DNA from: Flavobacterium tegetincola DSM 22377
GTDB lineage: Bacteria > Bacteroidota > Bacteroidia > Flavobacteriales > Flavobacteriaceae
NCBI RefSeq assembly: GCF_000425485.1
Contig: NZ_KE384385.1
Coordinates: 143,105 to 207,104 of the forward strand
Length of the DNA stretch: 64,000 bases
Direction of reading: 5' to 3'
The number at the start of each line of letters is the position of its first letter. The first letter of the stretch is position 1. Shown piece by piece: positions 43,224-51,937 of the stretch. The notes beneath the pieces were generated by a model, which saw nothing but the letters and a program-made list of their open reading frames with translations, was not told the DNA's origin and did no database searches. A program made the position numbers and the translations under genes.

Positions 43224-45416
43224 TTACAATTTCAAAATCTTGAAGTTTTTTTCAAAATCATTAAATTTCACTTTAAAGAAATAGGTCCCAGAGGCAAATG
43301 CAGATAAGTCCACACTTGATTCCAATGTTTCTAACTTTTGCGCAAACAGTTTTCTACCTTGAATATTAAACACTTCAATCTCTGTAATATTGGTATTGGA
43401 TTTTAAAGTGACAGTGTTTTGCGTTGGATTTGGATAATACGTAAAATCTAAATAATTATTTGCAGTACTACCTAAACTTTGTTGACAACTAATTACTGCC
43501 TTCCATCCTGAAGCGGTAACACCTTGATCCGAAAAGAATCTAAATGTCAACGAGCCATCAATAGCCGTAGACGTTATTGTTCCAGGCGTGTCTGTACCTG
43601 TAAATCCATCTCCGTCATTAAACTCAGGAAAAGACGCATCGCCTCCATTGTAAATATATAAGTAATCGTAGTCGTCTTCTAACGAGAATTGCGTAAAAGT
43701 AGCCACAATTTTTTGAGAAGGTACATTTGGCGTAATCGTTCTTGTAAATGATTCCATGTTGGCATAACTACCATTGGCACCACCTGTATCATAGAAATTT
43801 AAACCTCCACAATAATTTCCAGCAGTCATAAAAATAAATTCTCTAATTTTTGCCGTCGTAGCAGTACAAATGGGTCTGATTCTAACTTTGTAATACGTAT
43901 TTGGAAGCAGTCCCGAAGCCTGATAAGTGGATTGCACCACCGTAGTCCAAACTGGTAAAGCGGTATAAGGTGTAACTGATATTTGCCAAGATTCGGCATC
44001 TTCAAAATCATCCCACGTTAATGTGGCTGCAGTTTCGGAAATCGCATTGGCTTCAATATCCGTAACTGTATTGTTGCAATTGGTACAATTCGTACTCAGG
44101 CATGGCTTTGAGTTTACGGTATTTGCTATTAAGGTGGCGGGTTGCGATCCAAAACCATTTGCAAAACTAATACCAACACCTTGTATCAAATGACAATAAC
44201 TCATAATCGTTCCTTTAACCGCTGGAGCAGGAATGGGTCCTACAATCGTGCAACCCGTTTCTGGATAACCTGCTTGCGATCCACATCCGTCAATTGGTGT
44301 ATTATTTCCGTTCCAAGAACATGCATGTGTATGTGGCGAACCCATTAAATGACCTAATTCGTGCGTCATAACTTCAGTAGTCCAAGAATATGTGGGAACC
44401 GTAACAATTGAAATTCCATCTACATCAGAATAACCGTAATTGTAATCCGTACAAAGGCCGTTTAAATAAGCAACACCACCTAATCCGCCTGGATCAATTC
44501 CAACAAGCATTCCAACATCACTATTAACAAAAGGCCTGTTATTGGCGAAAGCCTCTAGGTAGGCAATTGAAGTTGTGCCTACATTATTGTAAATATCGGG
44601 ACTCGTCCAAATGTACATTGAGTTTAATGATGTTGTAATTCCATCATTAGCATACAATGTTTGCACATTATTAAAGATAGATGTAGCCCAATTTGCAGTA
44701 TTGGTCGAACTACTTCCGTTACTAACAAATAAATTATAATCCACTTCAAAGTAAAATGTTACACATTTAGTGGTCGTTGCTTCTCTACTTAAAGTTGAAG
44801 TAGTTATGGGTGTAGCATCTTCCTTTACATGACATTCAAAATTATTTTGTTTTAAAAAATTAGCATCCGAATAAACGATGTAATCACTCTGGTTATTTGG
44901 TTTGTCAATTTTACCTACCACTACATTTCCCAATTCTTGCGACGAAAACATCCCATTGAACGTGCCATTAAAGAAATTAAAGGCCGAAATTGAAGTCGGA
45001 TTACCTTTTATTATTCCACGGTAATGCACACCTTTTTGGTAGACGATAGCGGTGCATTTGTCGGTATCAATGGAAAAACCATCGGAAAAAGGATTTACAC
45101 GGTACAATAAGATTTTATACTGCTGATTTTGATACGGAATCTCAAGTTCTATAAAATCCAGTGGATTTGAAACCAGTTGATTCAGTTGATTCAAGTTTAC
45201 TTTTGCCACCGTAGCACCCGTTACTGCTTGATCAATATCTTTCTTGCTGATGGACGTATCCACAGTTAATACTGATAGTGGTGCAAATACTGTGCTTTGC
45301 AGCTGTAGTTTTTGTACTTCTTCCCCTATTTTATTTTGTGCAGTACCGCTCGCAAAAAACAATAAAGAACACGTTGTAAAAAGAATAAATTTAATGTATT
45401 TGATAGTATATTGCAT
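43224..45416 (-). CDS. Secreted M12-like zinc metallopeptidase with type IX secretion signal
   Basis: 730 residues. A signal peptide ends near GTAQ, a propeptide-like region reaches about 200, then the catalytic domain with HELGHLMGSPH (His352, Glu353, His356, third His ligand) and the Met-turn GTIMSYC. A fibronectin type III-like domain follows (about 450-530, TDIEANAISETAATLTWDDFEDAESWQI in pieces), then a CUB domain (CGGLNFYDTGG to about 645, with DDYDYLYIYNGGD), and the type A C-terminal domain of the type IX secretion system (YYPNPTQNTVTLKS ... FKVKF ... FKILKL). It should be secreted or surface-attached and degrade proteins outside the cell. Confidence 0.93.
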   Translation of the reverse strand: MQYTIKYIKFILFTTCSLLFFASGTAQNKIGEEVQKLQLQSTVFAPLSVLTVDTSISKKDIDQAVTGATVAKVNLNQLNQLVSNPLDFIELEIPYQNQQYKILLYRVNPFSDGFSIDTDKCTAIVYQKGVHYRGIIKGNPTSISAFNFFNGTFNGMFSSQELGNVVVGKIDKPNNQSDYIVYSDANFLKQNNFECHVKEDATPITTSTLSREATTTKCVTFYFEVDYNLFVSNGSSSTNTANWATSIFNNVQTLYANDGITTSLNSMYIWTSPDIYNNVGTTSIAYLEAFANNRPFVNSDVGMLVGIDPGGLGGVAYLNGLCTDYNYGYSDVDGISIVTVPTYSWTTEVMTHELGHLMGSPHTHACSWNGNNTPIDGCGSQAGYPETGCTIVGPIPAPAVKGTIMSYCHLIQGVGISFANGFGSQPATLIANTVNSKPCLSTNCTNCNNTVTDIEANAISETAATLTWDDFEDAESWQISVTPYTALPVWTTVVQSTYQASGLLPNTYYKVRIRPICTATTAKIREFIFMTAGNYCGGLNFYDTGGANGSYANMESFTRTITPNVPSQKIVATFTQFSLEDDYDYLYIYNGGDASFPEFNDGDGFTGTDTPGTITSTAIDGSLTFRFFSDQGVTASGWKAVISCQQSLGSTANNYLDFTYYPNPTQNTVTLKSNTNITEIEVFNIQGRKLFAQKLETLESSVDLSAFASGTYFFKVKFNDFEKNFKILKL

Positions 45417-45613
45417 CTTAATTATTAAAGTGGATCACAAATTAAGCGAAAACTTATGGAAATTAATAATTTTTTCCCTTCATCAAATCATAAATTTTTA
45501 CAGAAAACGATACAAAACTTTATAAGAAGTAAATTTTACATCCAAATTGCAACTAAGTGAAAACAATATATTTAAGCGAAACCATACGCAATACCATCTC
45601 ATTTTAATGCCAT

Positions 45614-45643
45614 AAAAAAAGCTGCACCCAAAAGAATGCAGCT
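45614..45643 (-). terminator. Terminator after the CDGSH gene
   Basis: On the minus strand AGCTGCA / TGCAGCT around a 10-base loop is followed by seven T. Confidence 0.75.
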
Positions 45644-45665
45644 CATTTATAAATCTAAAGATCTC

Positions 45666-45893
45666 TTATTTTGTTTTCATTGGTGGCAAATCAAAAGCAG
45701 CCGCTTCATGTTCAAAACCGTTTCTATGTGCTCCATCGCAAAAAGGTTTGTTTGCAGACAATCCGCATCGGCAAAGGCCTAATGAAGTTCTACCTTGCAC
45801 ATTATAAACTACTCCTTCCGTATCTACGATTTCAAAATCACCTTCTACTTTGATAAATCCGTTTTTACTGATCGTCAATTTTGTCTTACTCAT
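45666..45893 (-). CDS. CDGSH-type iron-sulfur protein
   Basis: 75 residues. The signature C-x-C-x2-S-x3-P-x-C-D-G-A-H is complete: CRCGLSANKPFCDGAH with Cys41, Cys43, Cys52 and His56 as ligands of a labile 2Fe-2S cluster. The N-terminal strands form a small beta domain as in mitoNEET relatives. Bacterial single-CDGSH proteins are thought to take part in electron transfer or cluster handling. Single-gene unit with its own terminator. Confidence 0.93.
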   Translation of the reverse strand: MSKTKLTISKNGFIKVEGDFEIVDTEGVVYNVQGRTSLGLCRCGLSANKPFCDGAHRNGFEHEAAAFDLPPMKTK

Positions 45894-45989
45894 TTTGTGT
45901 TTTTTTTGAACTCAAAGGTTGCAAAATATATTTATAATTCAATGGTGGAAAAGTAGTTTAAAACAATTCTATTTTAATGCTTGAGCCTG

Positions 45990-46352
45990 CTATTTTAAAG
46001 TCTGATTTGATTTTTTGCCTTCCAGCAAAAAGTAAGCAATCGCGCCTGTAAAATACAGCACCACATCCATCCAATCTGCCGTATAGCGTGGATTTACTTT
46101 AGGCAAATAATATTCAAAATAAACCGAATAATAACTTGCCATAAAAAGCACGAATAGAAGTGAAAACCTAAAGTCTTTGTCGCCCTTAAGTCCACGAAGT
46201 AGAAAGGTCAGAGCGCCAAGCAGAAGTGGCATGCAAAGTAAATCATTGACGTAATTGTTGACCAGTTCCGGAAGTGGCAATTGCAACCGCTGTCTGACAT
46301 AAATTGCACCAGCGATTACAACCATAATCCCATAAACTACTTTTTTAAACAT
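45990..46352 (-). CDS. Small integral membrane protein
   Basis: 120 residues with about four hydrophobic helices (residues about 4-20, 35-52, 62-80, 92-110) and a basic C-terminal tail (EGKKSNQTLK). Similar short proteins in this group are sometimes labelled magnesium citrate secondary transporter, but the size is far too small for that carrier and I see no supporting motif. It overlaps the preceding small gene by 8 bases (ATGTTTAA) and is the last gene of a four-gene unit reading from 47030. Confidence 0.72.
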   Translation of the reverse strand: MFKKVVYGIMVVIAGAIYVRQRLQLPLPELVNNYVNDLLCMPLLLGALTFLLRGLKGDKDFRFSLLFVLFMASYYSVYFEYYLPKVNPRYTADWMDVVLYFTGAIAYFLLEGKKSNQTLK

Positions 46353-46500
46353 ATAACATTCCAGCAGTCCAAGCAGAAATTGCCGCTAAAAGCGCTCCTA
46401 ATCCCCAAGTAGAATTAAAGATTTTAGCTGCGTATTTATTTTTAAAAACGAAACTGTTTTCTTTAATTGAATGTTGCTGTTTTTGTATAGAATTTTTCAT
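46345..46500 (-). CDS. 51-residue single-helix membrane protein
   Basis: Starts at the ATG at 46500. A basic, Gln-rich N-terminus (MKNSIQKQQHSIKEN) leads to one hydrophobic segment near the end (WGLGALLAAISAWTAGMLYV). Tight coupling to both neighbours (14 bases after the zinc-ribbon gene, 8-base overlap with the next) supports it as a real gene despite its size. Function unknown. Confidence 0.65.
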   Translation of the reverse strand: MKNSIQKQQHSIKENSFVFKNKYAAKIFNSTWGLGALLAAISAWTAGMLYV

Positions 46501-46514
46501 AGTGTAATTTTTAA

Positions 46515-46826
46515 TTAACCTGCTGCAGCTCCAATTATTGCTGCAATCATACCGCCAATTATGACGGCAAAGAAAAACCAAATCCCATATCCCACTTTGA
46601 AAAAAATGCGAATAATTAAATTCGGGTGTTCTAATCCTTTCTTCAAAAATAACTCCACCTTGCTTGGCGCTTCAGCATTTTCGGCATCTCGTCTGTCTTG
46701 ATTTTTTAAATCTCTTTCTAGTTTCCGTTCGAGTACACCGTTTATAATTGCACCACAATTACTGCAATAATCGTTATTTACATTCTCTGTTCCACATTTT
46801 GGACACTTTATATATGAGGTACTCAT
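46515..46826 (-). CDS. Zinc-ribbon membrane protein
   Basis: 103 residues from the ATG at 46826. An N-terminal zinc ribbon with CPKCG and CSNCG pairs (about residues 8-24) is followed by a charged helical linker (ERKLERDLKNQDRRDAE) and a C-terminal hydrophobic helix (about 75-103, FFFAVIIGGMIAAIIGAAAG). The ribbon should lie in the cytoplasm. Such proteins are common in Bacteroidetes and uncharacterised. Second gene of the unit starting at 47030. Confidence 0.78.
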   Translation of the reverse strand: MSTSYIKCPKCGTENVNNDYCSNCGAIINGVLERKLERDLKNQDRRDAENAEAPSKVELFLKKGLEHPNLIIRIFFKVGYGIWFFFAVIIGGMIAAIIGAAAG

Positions 46827-46844
46827 TCCGTTCACTAATTAAAA

Positions 46845-47030
46845 TTATTTTTCTGAAATGGACTCTGGCATAGATGGATCCAATTTATGTTGCTGATTCA
46901 TTTTGGTAATCAATACTTTTAAACGAGCTGCTTTGTCCTTTTTTTCTTGTGCAATTTTAGCATTCTTCCGATTCAGTAATTTGGTATGTAATGCTTTGTT
47001 CTTCGTGTTTTTTTCTGGGCCTTTTGCCAT
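46845..47030 (-). CDS. Small, highly basic protein
   Basis: 61 residues, about one third Lys or Arg (MAKGPEKNTKNKALH, then LLNRKNAKIAQEKKDKAARLK), with no membrane segment. The charge suggests contact with RNA, DNA or ribosomes; that is inference only. A -7 box lies 17 bases ahead of its ATG, and it leads the unit of four small genes. Confidence 0.65.
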   Translation of the reverse strand: MAKGPEKNTKNKALHTKLLNRKNAKIAQEKKDKAARLKVLITKMNQQHKLDPSMPESISEK

Positions 47031-47047
47031 GATAACTATTTGTGTTG

Positions 47048-47055
47048 CAAAGATA
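47048..47055 (-). promoter_or_regulatory. -7 box ahead of the four-small-gene unit
   Basis: TATCTTTG on the minus strand matches TAnnTTTG, 17 bases before the ATG at 47030. Confidence 0.45.
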
Positions 47056-47176
47056 AGAAAAGTTGAGACAGCACACAGTCGAGAACTTTAATGGTATGCA
47101 AATCTCCGTCAGAATTATAAATGACATTAATTTTTTAAAAGCCTAAAGATAAAAAGAAGCCTAAAGATTTTATAAT

Positions 47177-47246
47177 AGCCCCGACTGGAGGGAACATCCT
47201 CCTGATTTTTCATCAGGAGATGTGGAAGGAAAGCGGGAAAATGGCT
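47177..47246 (+). ncRNA. Candidate structured RNA resembling the Flavo-1 motif
   Basis: In the 324-base gap before metG. An outer pairing AGCC (47177-47180) with GGCT (47243-47246), an inner CCCG with CGGG, and a strong hairpin CTCCTGAT / ATCAGGAG with a TTTTC loop (about 47200-47220). The conserved-looking pieces AGCCCCGACTGGAG and AAAGCGGGA recall a recurrent intergenic element of Flavobacteria that I know as Flavo-1 RNA; the family name is from memory. Function unknown. The rest of the gap shows only two AAGCCTAAAGAT repeats near 47143 and 47160. Confidence 0.6.
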
Positions 47247-47323
47247 TAAAAAACGCCAAAAGATGTGCTCCAAAACCATCACAATAAATATCTAACAATG
47301 TAGGTACTTCAACGGCAAAAGCG

Positions 47324-47331
47324 TATTTTTG
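47324..47331 (+). promoter_or_regulatory. -7 box ahead of metG
   Basis: TATTTTTG matches TAnnTTTG, 23 bases before the metG ATG; it lies downstream of the candidate RNA, so metG has a promoter separate from it. Confidence 0.45.
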
Positions 47332-47354
47332 CACCCATAAAATAATTCATTTCA

Positions 47355-49415
47355 ATGCTACAAAATCCTAAAAGATATACCATTACGGCAGCTTTGCCTT
47401 ATACAAACGGACCGATTCATATTGGTCATTTAGCCGGTGTTTACGTACCTGCTGATATTTACAGTCGTTACTTGCGTTTGCAACAAAAAGATGTTGCATT
47501 TATATGCGGAAGCGATGAACACGGTGTTGCGATTTCGATGAAAGCGAAAAAAGAAGGAATTACGCCACAAGAAGTAATTGATAAATACGATGGGATTATC
47601 CGGAAATCATTTGTAGATTTTGGAATTTCGTTTGACAATTACTCCCGTACTTCCTCGAAAATCCACCACGATACAGCTCAGGAATTTTTTAGAAAACTGT
47701 ACGACAACGGCGATTTTATTGAAGAAGTTACGGAACAATTGTACGACGCAAAAGCAGACCAGTTTTTAGCCGACCGTTTTGTTACAGGAACTTGTCCGAA
47801 ATGTGGCAATGAAGAAGCTTATGGCGACCAATGCGAAAAATGCGGTTCGACATTAAATGCGACGGATTTAATCAATCCAAAATCGACGATTACTGGCGAA
47901 AAACCAGTTATGAAAGAAACAAAGCACTGGTTTTTACCTTTAAATCGCTATCAAGATTTCTTGAGTAAATGGATTCTTGAAGGCCATAAAAGCGACTGGA
48001 AACCGAATGTTTACGGCCAAGTAAAATCCTGGATTGACGGCGGTTTAGAACCTCGTGCCGTAACTAGAGATTTGGATTGGGGAATTGATGTTCCCGTTGA
48101 AGGAGCCGAAGGAAAAAAATTATATGTGTGGTTTGACGCTCCAATTGGCTACATTTCTGCTACAAAAGAATGGGCATTGAGAGAAGGAATGGATTGGGAA
48201 CCGTATTGGAAATCAGACGATACAAAGTTAGTTCACTTTATTGGGAAAGACAATATTGTTTTTCATTGTATTATTTTTCCTGCCATGTTGAAAGCCGAGG
48301 GAACGTACATTTTACCTGATAATGTTCCTGCAAATGAGTTTTTAAATTTGGAAGGAAATAAACTTTCAACATCTAAAAACTGGGCAGTTTGGTTGCACGA
48401 ATATTTGGAAGATTTTCCAGACAAGCAAGATGTTTTGCGTTATTCCTTAACGTCAAATGCTCCGGAAACAAAAGACAACGATTTTACTTGGAAAGATTTT
48501 CAAGCAAGAAATAATAATGAATTGGTTGCGATTTTAGGAAATTTCATCAACCGCGTTACGGTTTTGACTCATAAATACTACGAAGGTTTTGTGCCAACTC
48601 CAAATGAATTTTCTGAAGTAGATCAAGCAACTTTAACAGAATTGAAAGCCTATCCAGCAGTTATAGCAAGTTCCATAGAACGTTACCGTTTTAGAGAAGC
48701 GTTGGGCGAAATGATGAATGTGGCTCGTTTAGGAAATAAATACTTGGCTGATGAAGAGCCTTGGAAAATGGTGAAAACCGATCCAGAACGTGTGAAAACT
48801 CAAATGTACGTTGCCTTGCAAATTGCAGCGGCATTAAGCGTCTTGTCAGAGCCGTTCTTACCTTTTACTTCTTTTAAGTTGAAGAAAATGTTGAACAATG
48901 CTGGAAAATTATCTTGGAATAACGTGAATGAATTGGACGAATTACTTCCATCAGGAAATCAAATCAACCAAGCGGAATTGCTTTTTGCAAAGATAGAAGA
49001 CGAAGAAATTCAAAAACAAATTGACAAATTGGAAGCGACAAAAACAGCGAACATCGCCGAGAATAAAAAAGCTGAGCCACAGAAAGAATTGATTCAATTT
49101 GACGATTTCTCCAAAATGGATTTGCGAGTGGGAACAATTATTGAAGCAGAGAAAATGCCTAAAGCCAATAAACTTTTGGTTTTAAAAGTCGATACAGGAA
49201 TTGACGTACGTACGATTGTTTCTGGAATTGCCGAAAGTTTCAAGCCCGAAGATATCATCGGAAAGAAAGTAACGGTTTTAGTGAATCTTGCTCCAAGAGC
49301 TTTGAGAGGCGTTGAAAGTCAAGGTATGATTTTAATGACGAACAATGCGGAAGGCAAACTGGTTTTCGTAAATCCAGACACGGAAGGTGTTGGAAATGGG
49401 GAAACTATTAATTAA
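47355..49415 (+). CDS. metG: Methionine--tRNA ligase
   Basis: 686 residues. Class I signature HIGH at 22-25 in [10 protein letters not shown], a zinc knuckle with CPKCG and CEKCG (about 146-166), and [12 protein letters not shown] as the KMSKS-loop variant. The anticodon-binding helical domain follows, then a C-terminal tRNA-binding OB domain (about 580-686, [25 protein letters not shown] in pieces), as in the long dimeric type. It charges initiator and elongator tRNA-Met. Confidence 0.97.
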   Translation: MLQNPKRYTITAALPYTNGPIHIGHLAGVYVPADIYSRYLRLQQKDVAFICGSDEHGVAISMKAKKEGITPQEVIDKYDGIIRKSFVDFGISFDNYSRTSSKIHHDTAQEFFRKLYDNGDFIEEVTEQLYDAKADQFLADRFVTGTCPKCGNEEAYGDQCEKCGSTLNATDLINPKSTITGEKPVMKETKHWFLPLNRYQDFLSKWILEGHKSDWKPNVYGQVKSWIDGGLEPRAVTRDLDWGIDVPVEGAEGKKLYVWFDAPIGYISATKEWALREGMDWEPYWKSDDTKLVHFIGKDNIVFHCIIFPAMLKAEGTYILPDNVPANEFLNLEGNKLSTSKNWAVWLHEYLEDFPDKQDVLRYSLTSNAPETKDNDFTWKDFQARNNNELVAILGNFINRVTVLTHKYYEGFVPTPNEFSEVDQATLTELKAYPAVIASSIERYRFREALGEMMNVARLGNKYLADEEPWKMVKTDPERVKTQMYVALQIAAALSVLSEPFLPFTSFKLKKMLNNAGKLSWNNVNELDELLPSGNQINQAELLFAKIEDEEIQKQIDKLEATKTANIAENKKAEPQKELIQFDDFSKMDLRVGTIIEAEKMPKANKLLVLKVDTGIDVRTIVSGIAESFKPEDIIGKKVTVLVNLAPRALRGVESQGMILMTNNAEGKLVFVNPDTEGVGNGETIN

Positions 49416-49429
49416 AAAACAAACTATTT

Positions 49430-49499
49430 GCCACAGATTATCGGGATTAACAAGATTTCTTTTGGAATAAAATCTGTGAAAATCTTTTTAATCTGTGGC
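49430..49499. repeat. Intergenic inverted-repeat element with GCCACAGATTA ends
   Basis: GCCACAGATTA (49430-49440) and TAATCTGTGGC (49489-49499) are perfect inverted ends of a 70-base element that contains further ATCTGTG pieces. Elements of this kind, with CACAGATTA ends, are scattered in flavobacterial intergenic DNA as I recall. It may fold in the metG transcript, but lacks a terminator T run. Confidence 0.7.
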
Positions 49500-49545
49500 T
49501 AAATACAGGTAATAAATTTCAAGGAATTTATTAAACGACAAAAAT

Positions 49546-50430
49546 ATGCAAAACGCAAAACCCAGATTAGCTTTAGCAATTGGAATAGTATGCATTTCCA
49601 TCTTTCCAATTTTAGTAAAATTGGAATTAACACCTGGACTTATCTCCGCGTTTTATAGAATGGCATTTGCATTTGCGTTCTTACTTCCGTTTGCCATTTT
49701 TTCAGGAAAATTAAAAATGCCGCCGACAAAATATTTACTTTTAGCATTGCTATGTGGTGTTTTATTTGGTTCTGACGTCGCAGTATGGAATATTGCCATT
49801 CAAGAATCAAGCGCGACACAAGCGTCATTACTGACTAATTTATCACCAGTTTGGGTAGGAATTGCTTCCTTTTTGTTTTTACGTCCGAAGCCCAAAACCA
49901 ATTTCTGGATCGGAACCGTAGTTGCCGTTTTTGGAATGGTAACTTTTGTAGGCTTTCAGTTTTTCACCGCAATGGATTTTGACCGTGCCTTTATTTTTGC
50001 TGTGCTTTCTGGTATTTTTTACGCGGCCTATTTGCTAATCAGTAAAAACACTTTAGAAAAAGTAGATGTGTTTTCGTTTATGTTCTTGAGTTTATTTGCT
50101 TCGTCTATCTACCTAGCAGTGCTTTGTTTGTGGGCGAATGAACCTTTTACAGGATTTTCAAATGCAGGTTGGGGTGTATTAATTCTTCAGGCAGCTGTGT
50201 GTCAATTGGCCGCGTGGTTCTTGATCAGCTTTGCTACTAAATACATGAGAGCGACTCGCGTCTCGTTAAGTTTATTAGGTCAAGCGGTACTGACTTCCAT
50301 CATTGCATTTCTATTCTTGGACGAATTAATTACACTGCAAATGGTTATTGGCGGAATTATTCTGCTTTTCGGAATTCGAATTACCTTCATTGAAAAACGG
50401 TTAGCACTCAATAATATATTTAAATCATAG
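49546..50430 (+). CDS. DMT superfamily (EamA) transporter
   Basis: 294 residues with ten hydrophobic helices in two repeated EamA halves. The first half has LTPGLISAFYRMAFAF and SSATQASLLTNLSPVW; the second has FYAAYLLISKN and MRATRVSLSLLGQAVLTSIIAFLFLDE, the usual end of the repeat. Members move small metabolites, often exporting amino acids or related compounds; the substrate here is unknown. The HAD gene follows 20 bases later, so they may be co-transcribed. Confidence 0.9.
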   Translation: MQNAKPRLALAIGIVCISIFPILVKLELTPGLISAFYRMAFAFAFLLPFAIFSGKLKMPPTKYLLLALLCGVLFGSDVAVWNIAIQESSATQASLLTNLSPVWVGIASFLFLRPKPKTNFWIGTVVAVFGMVTFVGFQFFTAMDFDRAFIFAVLSGIFYAAYLLISKNTLEKVDVFSFMFLSLFASSIYLAVLCLWANEPFTGFSNAGWGVLILQAAVCQLAAWFLISFATKYMRATRVSLSLLGQAVLTSIIAFLFLDELITLQMVIGGIILLFGIRITFIEKRLALNNIFKS

Positions 50431-50450
50431 TACAATTAGAACCAAACAAA

Positions 50451-51134
50451 ATGAATAAAAAGATAATTGCTTTTGACGCAGACGACACACTTTGGCACAA
50501 CGAACCTTATTTTGACGAAGCACAAGAACGTTTTTGTGCTTTGTTTCAGGATTTGGCTTCTAGTCAAGAAATATTAGGCATGATCTTAAACCATCAAGTA
50601 AAAAATTTGCCACTTTATGGATTTGGAATAAAAGCTTTTACCCTTTCTATGATTGAGACGGCGTTAAAATTAACGCAGAACAACATTAATGGAACAGGGA
50701 TTGAAAAGATCATTGCCATTGGAAGAGATTTATTAGAAAAACCAGTTGAATTGTTGCCCAATGTTGAGGAAGTTTTGCAAGAATTACATGGGAAATATAA
50801 ATTAGTGGTCGCCACTAAAGGCGATCTAAAAGACCAACATAGAAAATTACACGATTCGAAATTAGGTCCTTATTTTCATCATATCGAAGTGTTGAGTGAC
50901 AAAACCGAATTGGATTACACCAAAATGTTGGCGCGTTTAGAATGCCAACCAGAAGATTTTGTGATGATTGGAAATTCATTAAAATCAGATGTGTTGCCTA
51001 TTTTAAATATTGGTGGGACAGGGATTCACATTCCGTATTTGACAACATGGGAATATGAAAAAATTGATTTTGAAATTGAACATGAAAAATTTACCGCATT
51101 AACGGATATTAAAGAGGTAATAGCACTGTTTTAA
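50451..51134 (+). CDS. HAD-superfamily hydrolase
   Basis: 227 residues. Motif I is FDADDTLW with nucleophile Asp9 and Asp11; motif II is VVATKGDLKDQHRKL with Thr and the following Lys; motif IV is FVMIGNSLKSDVLP. A helical cap lies between motifs I and II, as in phosphoglycolate-phosphatase-like enzymes. It is a cytoplasmic phosphatase whose substrate cannot be read. It follows the EamA transporter gene closely. Confidence 0.9.
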   Translation: MNKKIIAFDADDTLWHNEPYFDEAQERFCALFQDLASSQEILGMILNHQVKNLPLYGFGIKAFTLSMIETALKLTQNNINGTGIEKIIAIGRDLLEKPVELLPNVEEVLQELHGKYKLVVATKGDLKDQHRKLHDSKLGPYFHHIEVLSDKTELDYTKMLARLECQPEDFVMIGNSLKSDVLPILNIGGTGIHIPYLTTWEYEKIDFEIEHEKFTALTDIKEVIALF

Positions 51135-51266
51135 CCGTTTTTTACAAATCAGACTGTAATTAACTATTTCTAATAAATGCTATAGTTAACTACAAAGAAA
51201 TATTGGCTGTTGGCATTTTTATGCTTTCCACTCCTATTTTATCCCTTCATCACAAAGCACCTATTC

Positions 51267-51896
51267 ATGAAAACACTATTGGATCTAAACACTTGGGCAC
51301 GAAAAGAACACTTTGAATTTTTCAAGCAATTCGAAGAACCTTTCTTTGGCGTTGTAGCTCCAATTGATTGCACTAAAGCCTATAAAACTGCAAAAGAGAA
51401 AGGAGTTTCCTTCTTCTTGTATTATCTGCATAAAACACTTTCAGCCGTAAATGCTGTGGAAAGTTTTCGCTACCGAATTGAAAACGATTCTGTGACCGTT
51501 TTTGATCGCATTGATGCTTCTGCAACACTAACACGTGAAGACAATACGTTTGGCTTTTCGCTCGTGCCGTTCCACGAAGATTTTGAAGTATTTCAGGCCA
51601 CAGCGGTTGAAGAAATCGAAAGAATTCGAAACACCAAAGGCCTTTTTACGAGAAGTTTTGAAGCAGATAACTTAATACATTTCTCCGCTCTTCCTTGGGT
51701 AAATTTTACCAGTTTATCACATGCAAGAGGTTTTACAATTCCCGATAGTTGTCCTAAAATTTCTGTAGGTAAAATGACTACCGCTGAGGATGGAACACGC
51801 AGCATGTCGGTATCTGTTCATGTGCACCATGGTTTAATGGACGGTTATCATGTGGGTCTATTTTTCACAAAATTGCAAGAGTTTATGGACGCCTAA
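51267..51896 (+). CDS. Chloramphenicol acetyltransferase-like acyltransferase (CatA family)
   Basis: 209 residues from the ATG at 51267; the frame opening at 51210 adds 19 hydrophobic residues unlike the family. The CAT layout is complete: WARKEHFEFFKQFEEPFFG at the start, SALPWVNFTSLSHA in the middle, KISVGKM, and the catalytic HHGLMDG with His188 and Asp192. Family members form trimers and transfer acetyl from acetyl-CoA to chloramphenicol; many chromosomal relatives have other acceptors. Nothing mobile is nearby, so it is probably a resident gene rather than acquired resistance. Confidence 0.88.
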   Translation: MKTLLDLNTWARKEHFEFFKQFEEPFFGVVAPIDCTKAYKTAKEKGVSFFLYYLHKTLSAVNAVESFRYRIENDSVTVFDRIDASATLTREDNTFGFSLVPFHEDFEVFQATAVEEIERIRNTKGLFTRSFEADNLIHFSALPWVNFTSLSHARGFTIPDSCPKISVGKMTTAEDGTRSMSVSVHVHHGLMDGYHVGLFFTKLQEFMDA

Positions 51897-51937
51897 AGTT
51901 AAAAATTGTTTGAGAAAAAAATCTAAATTATATTATT

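Noticed and set aside
47143..47171. Two AAGCCTAAAGAT repeats as a CRISPR-like or operator array
   Set aside because: Only two copies, 17 bases apart, in low-complexity DNA; no further support.
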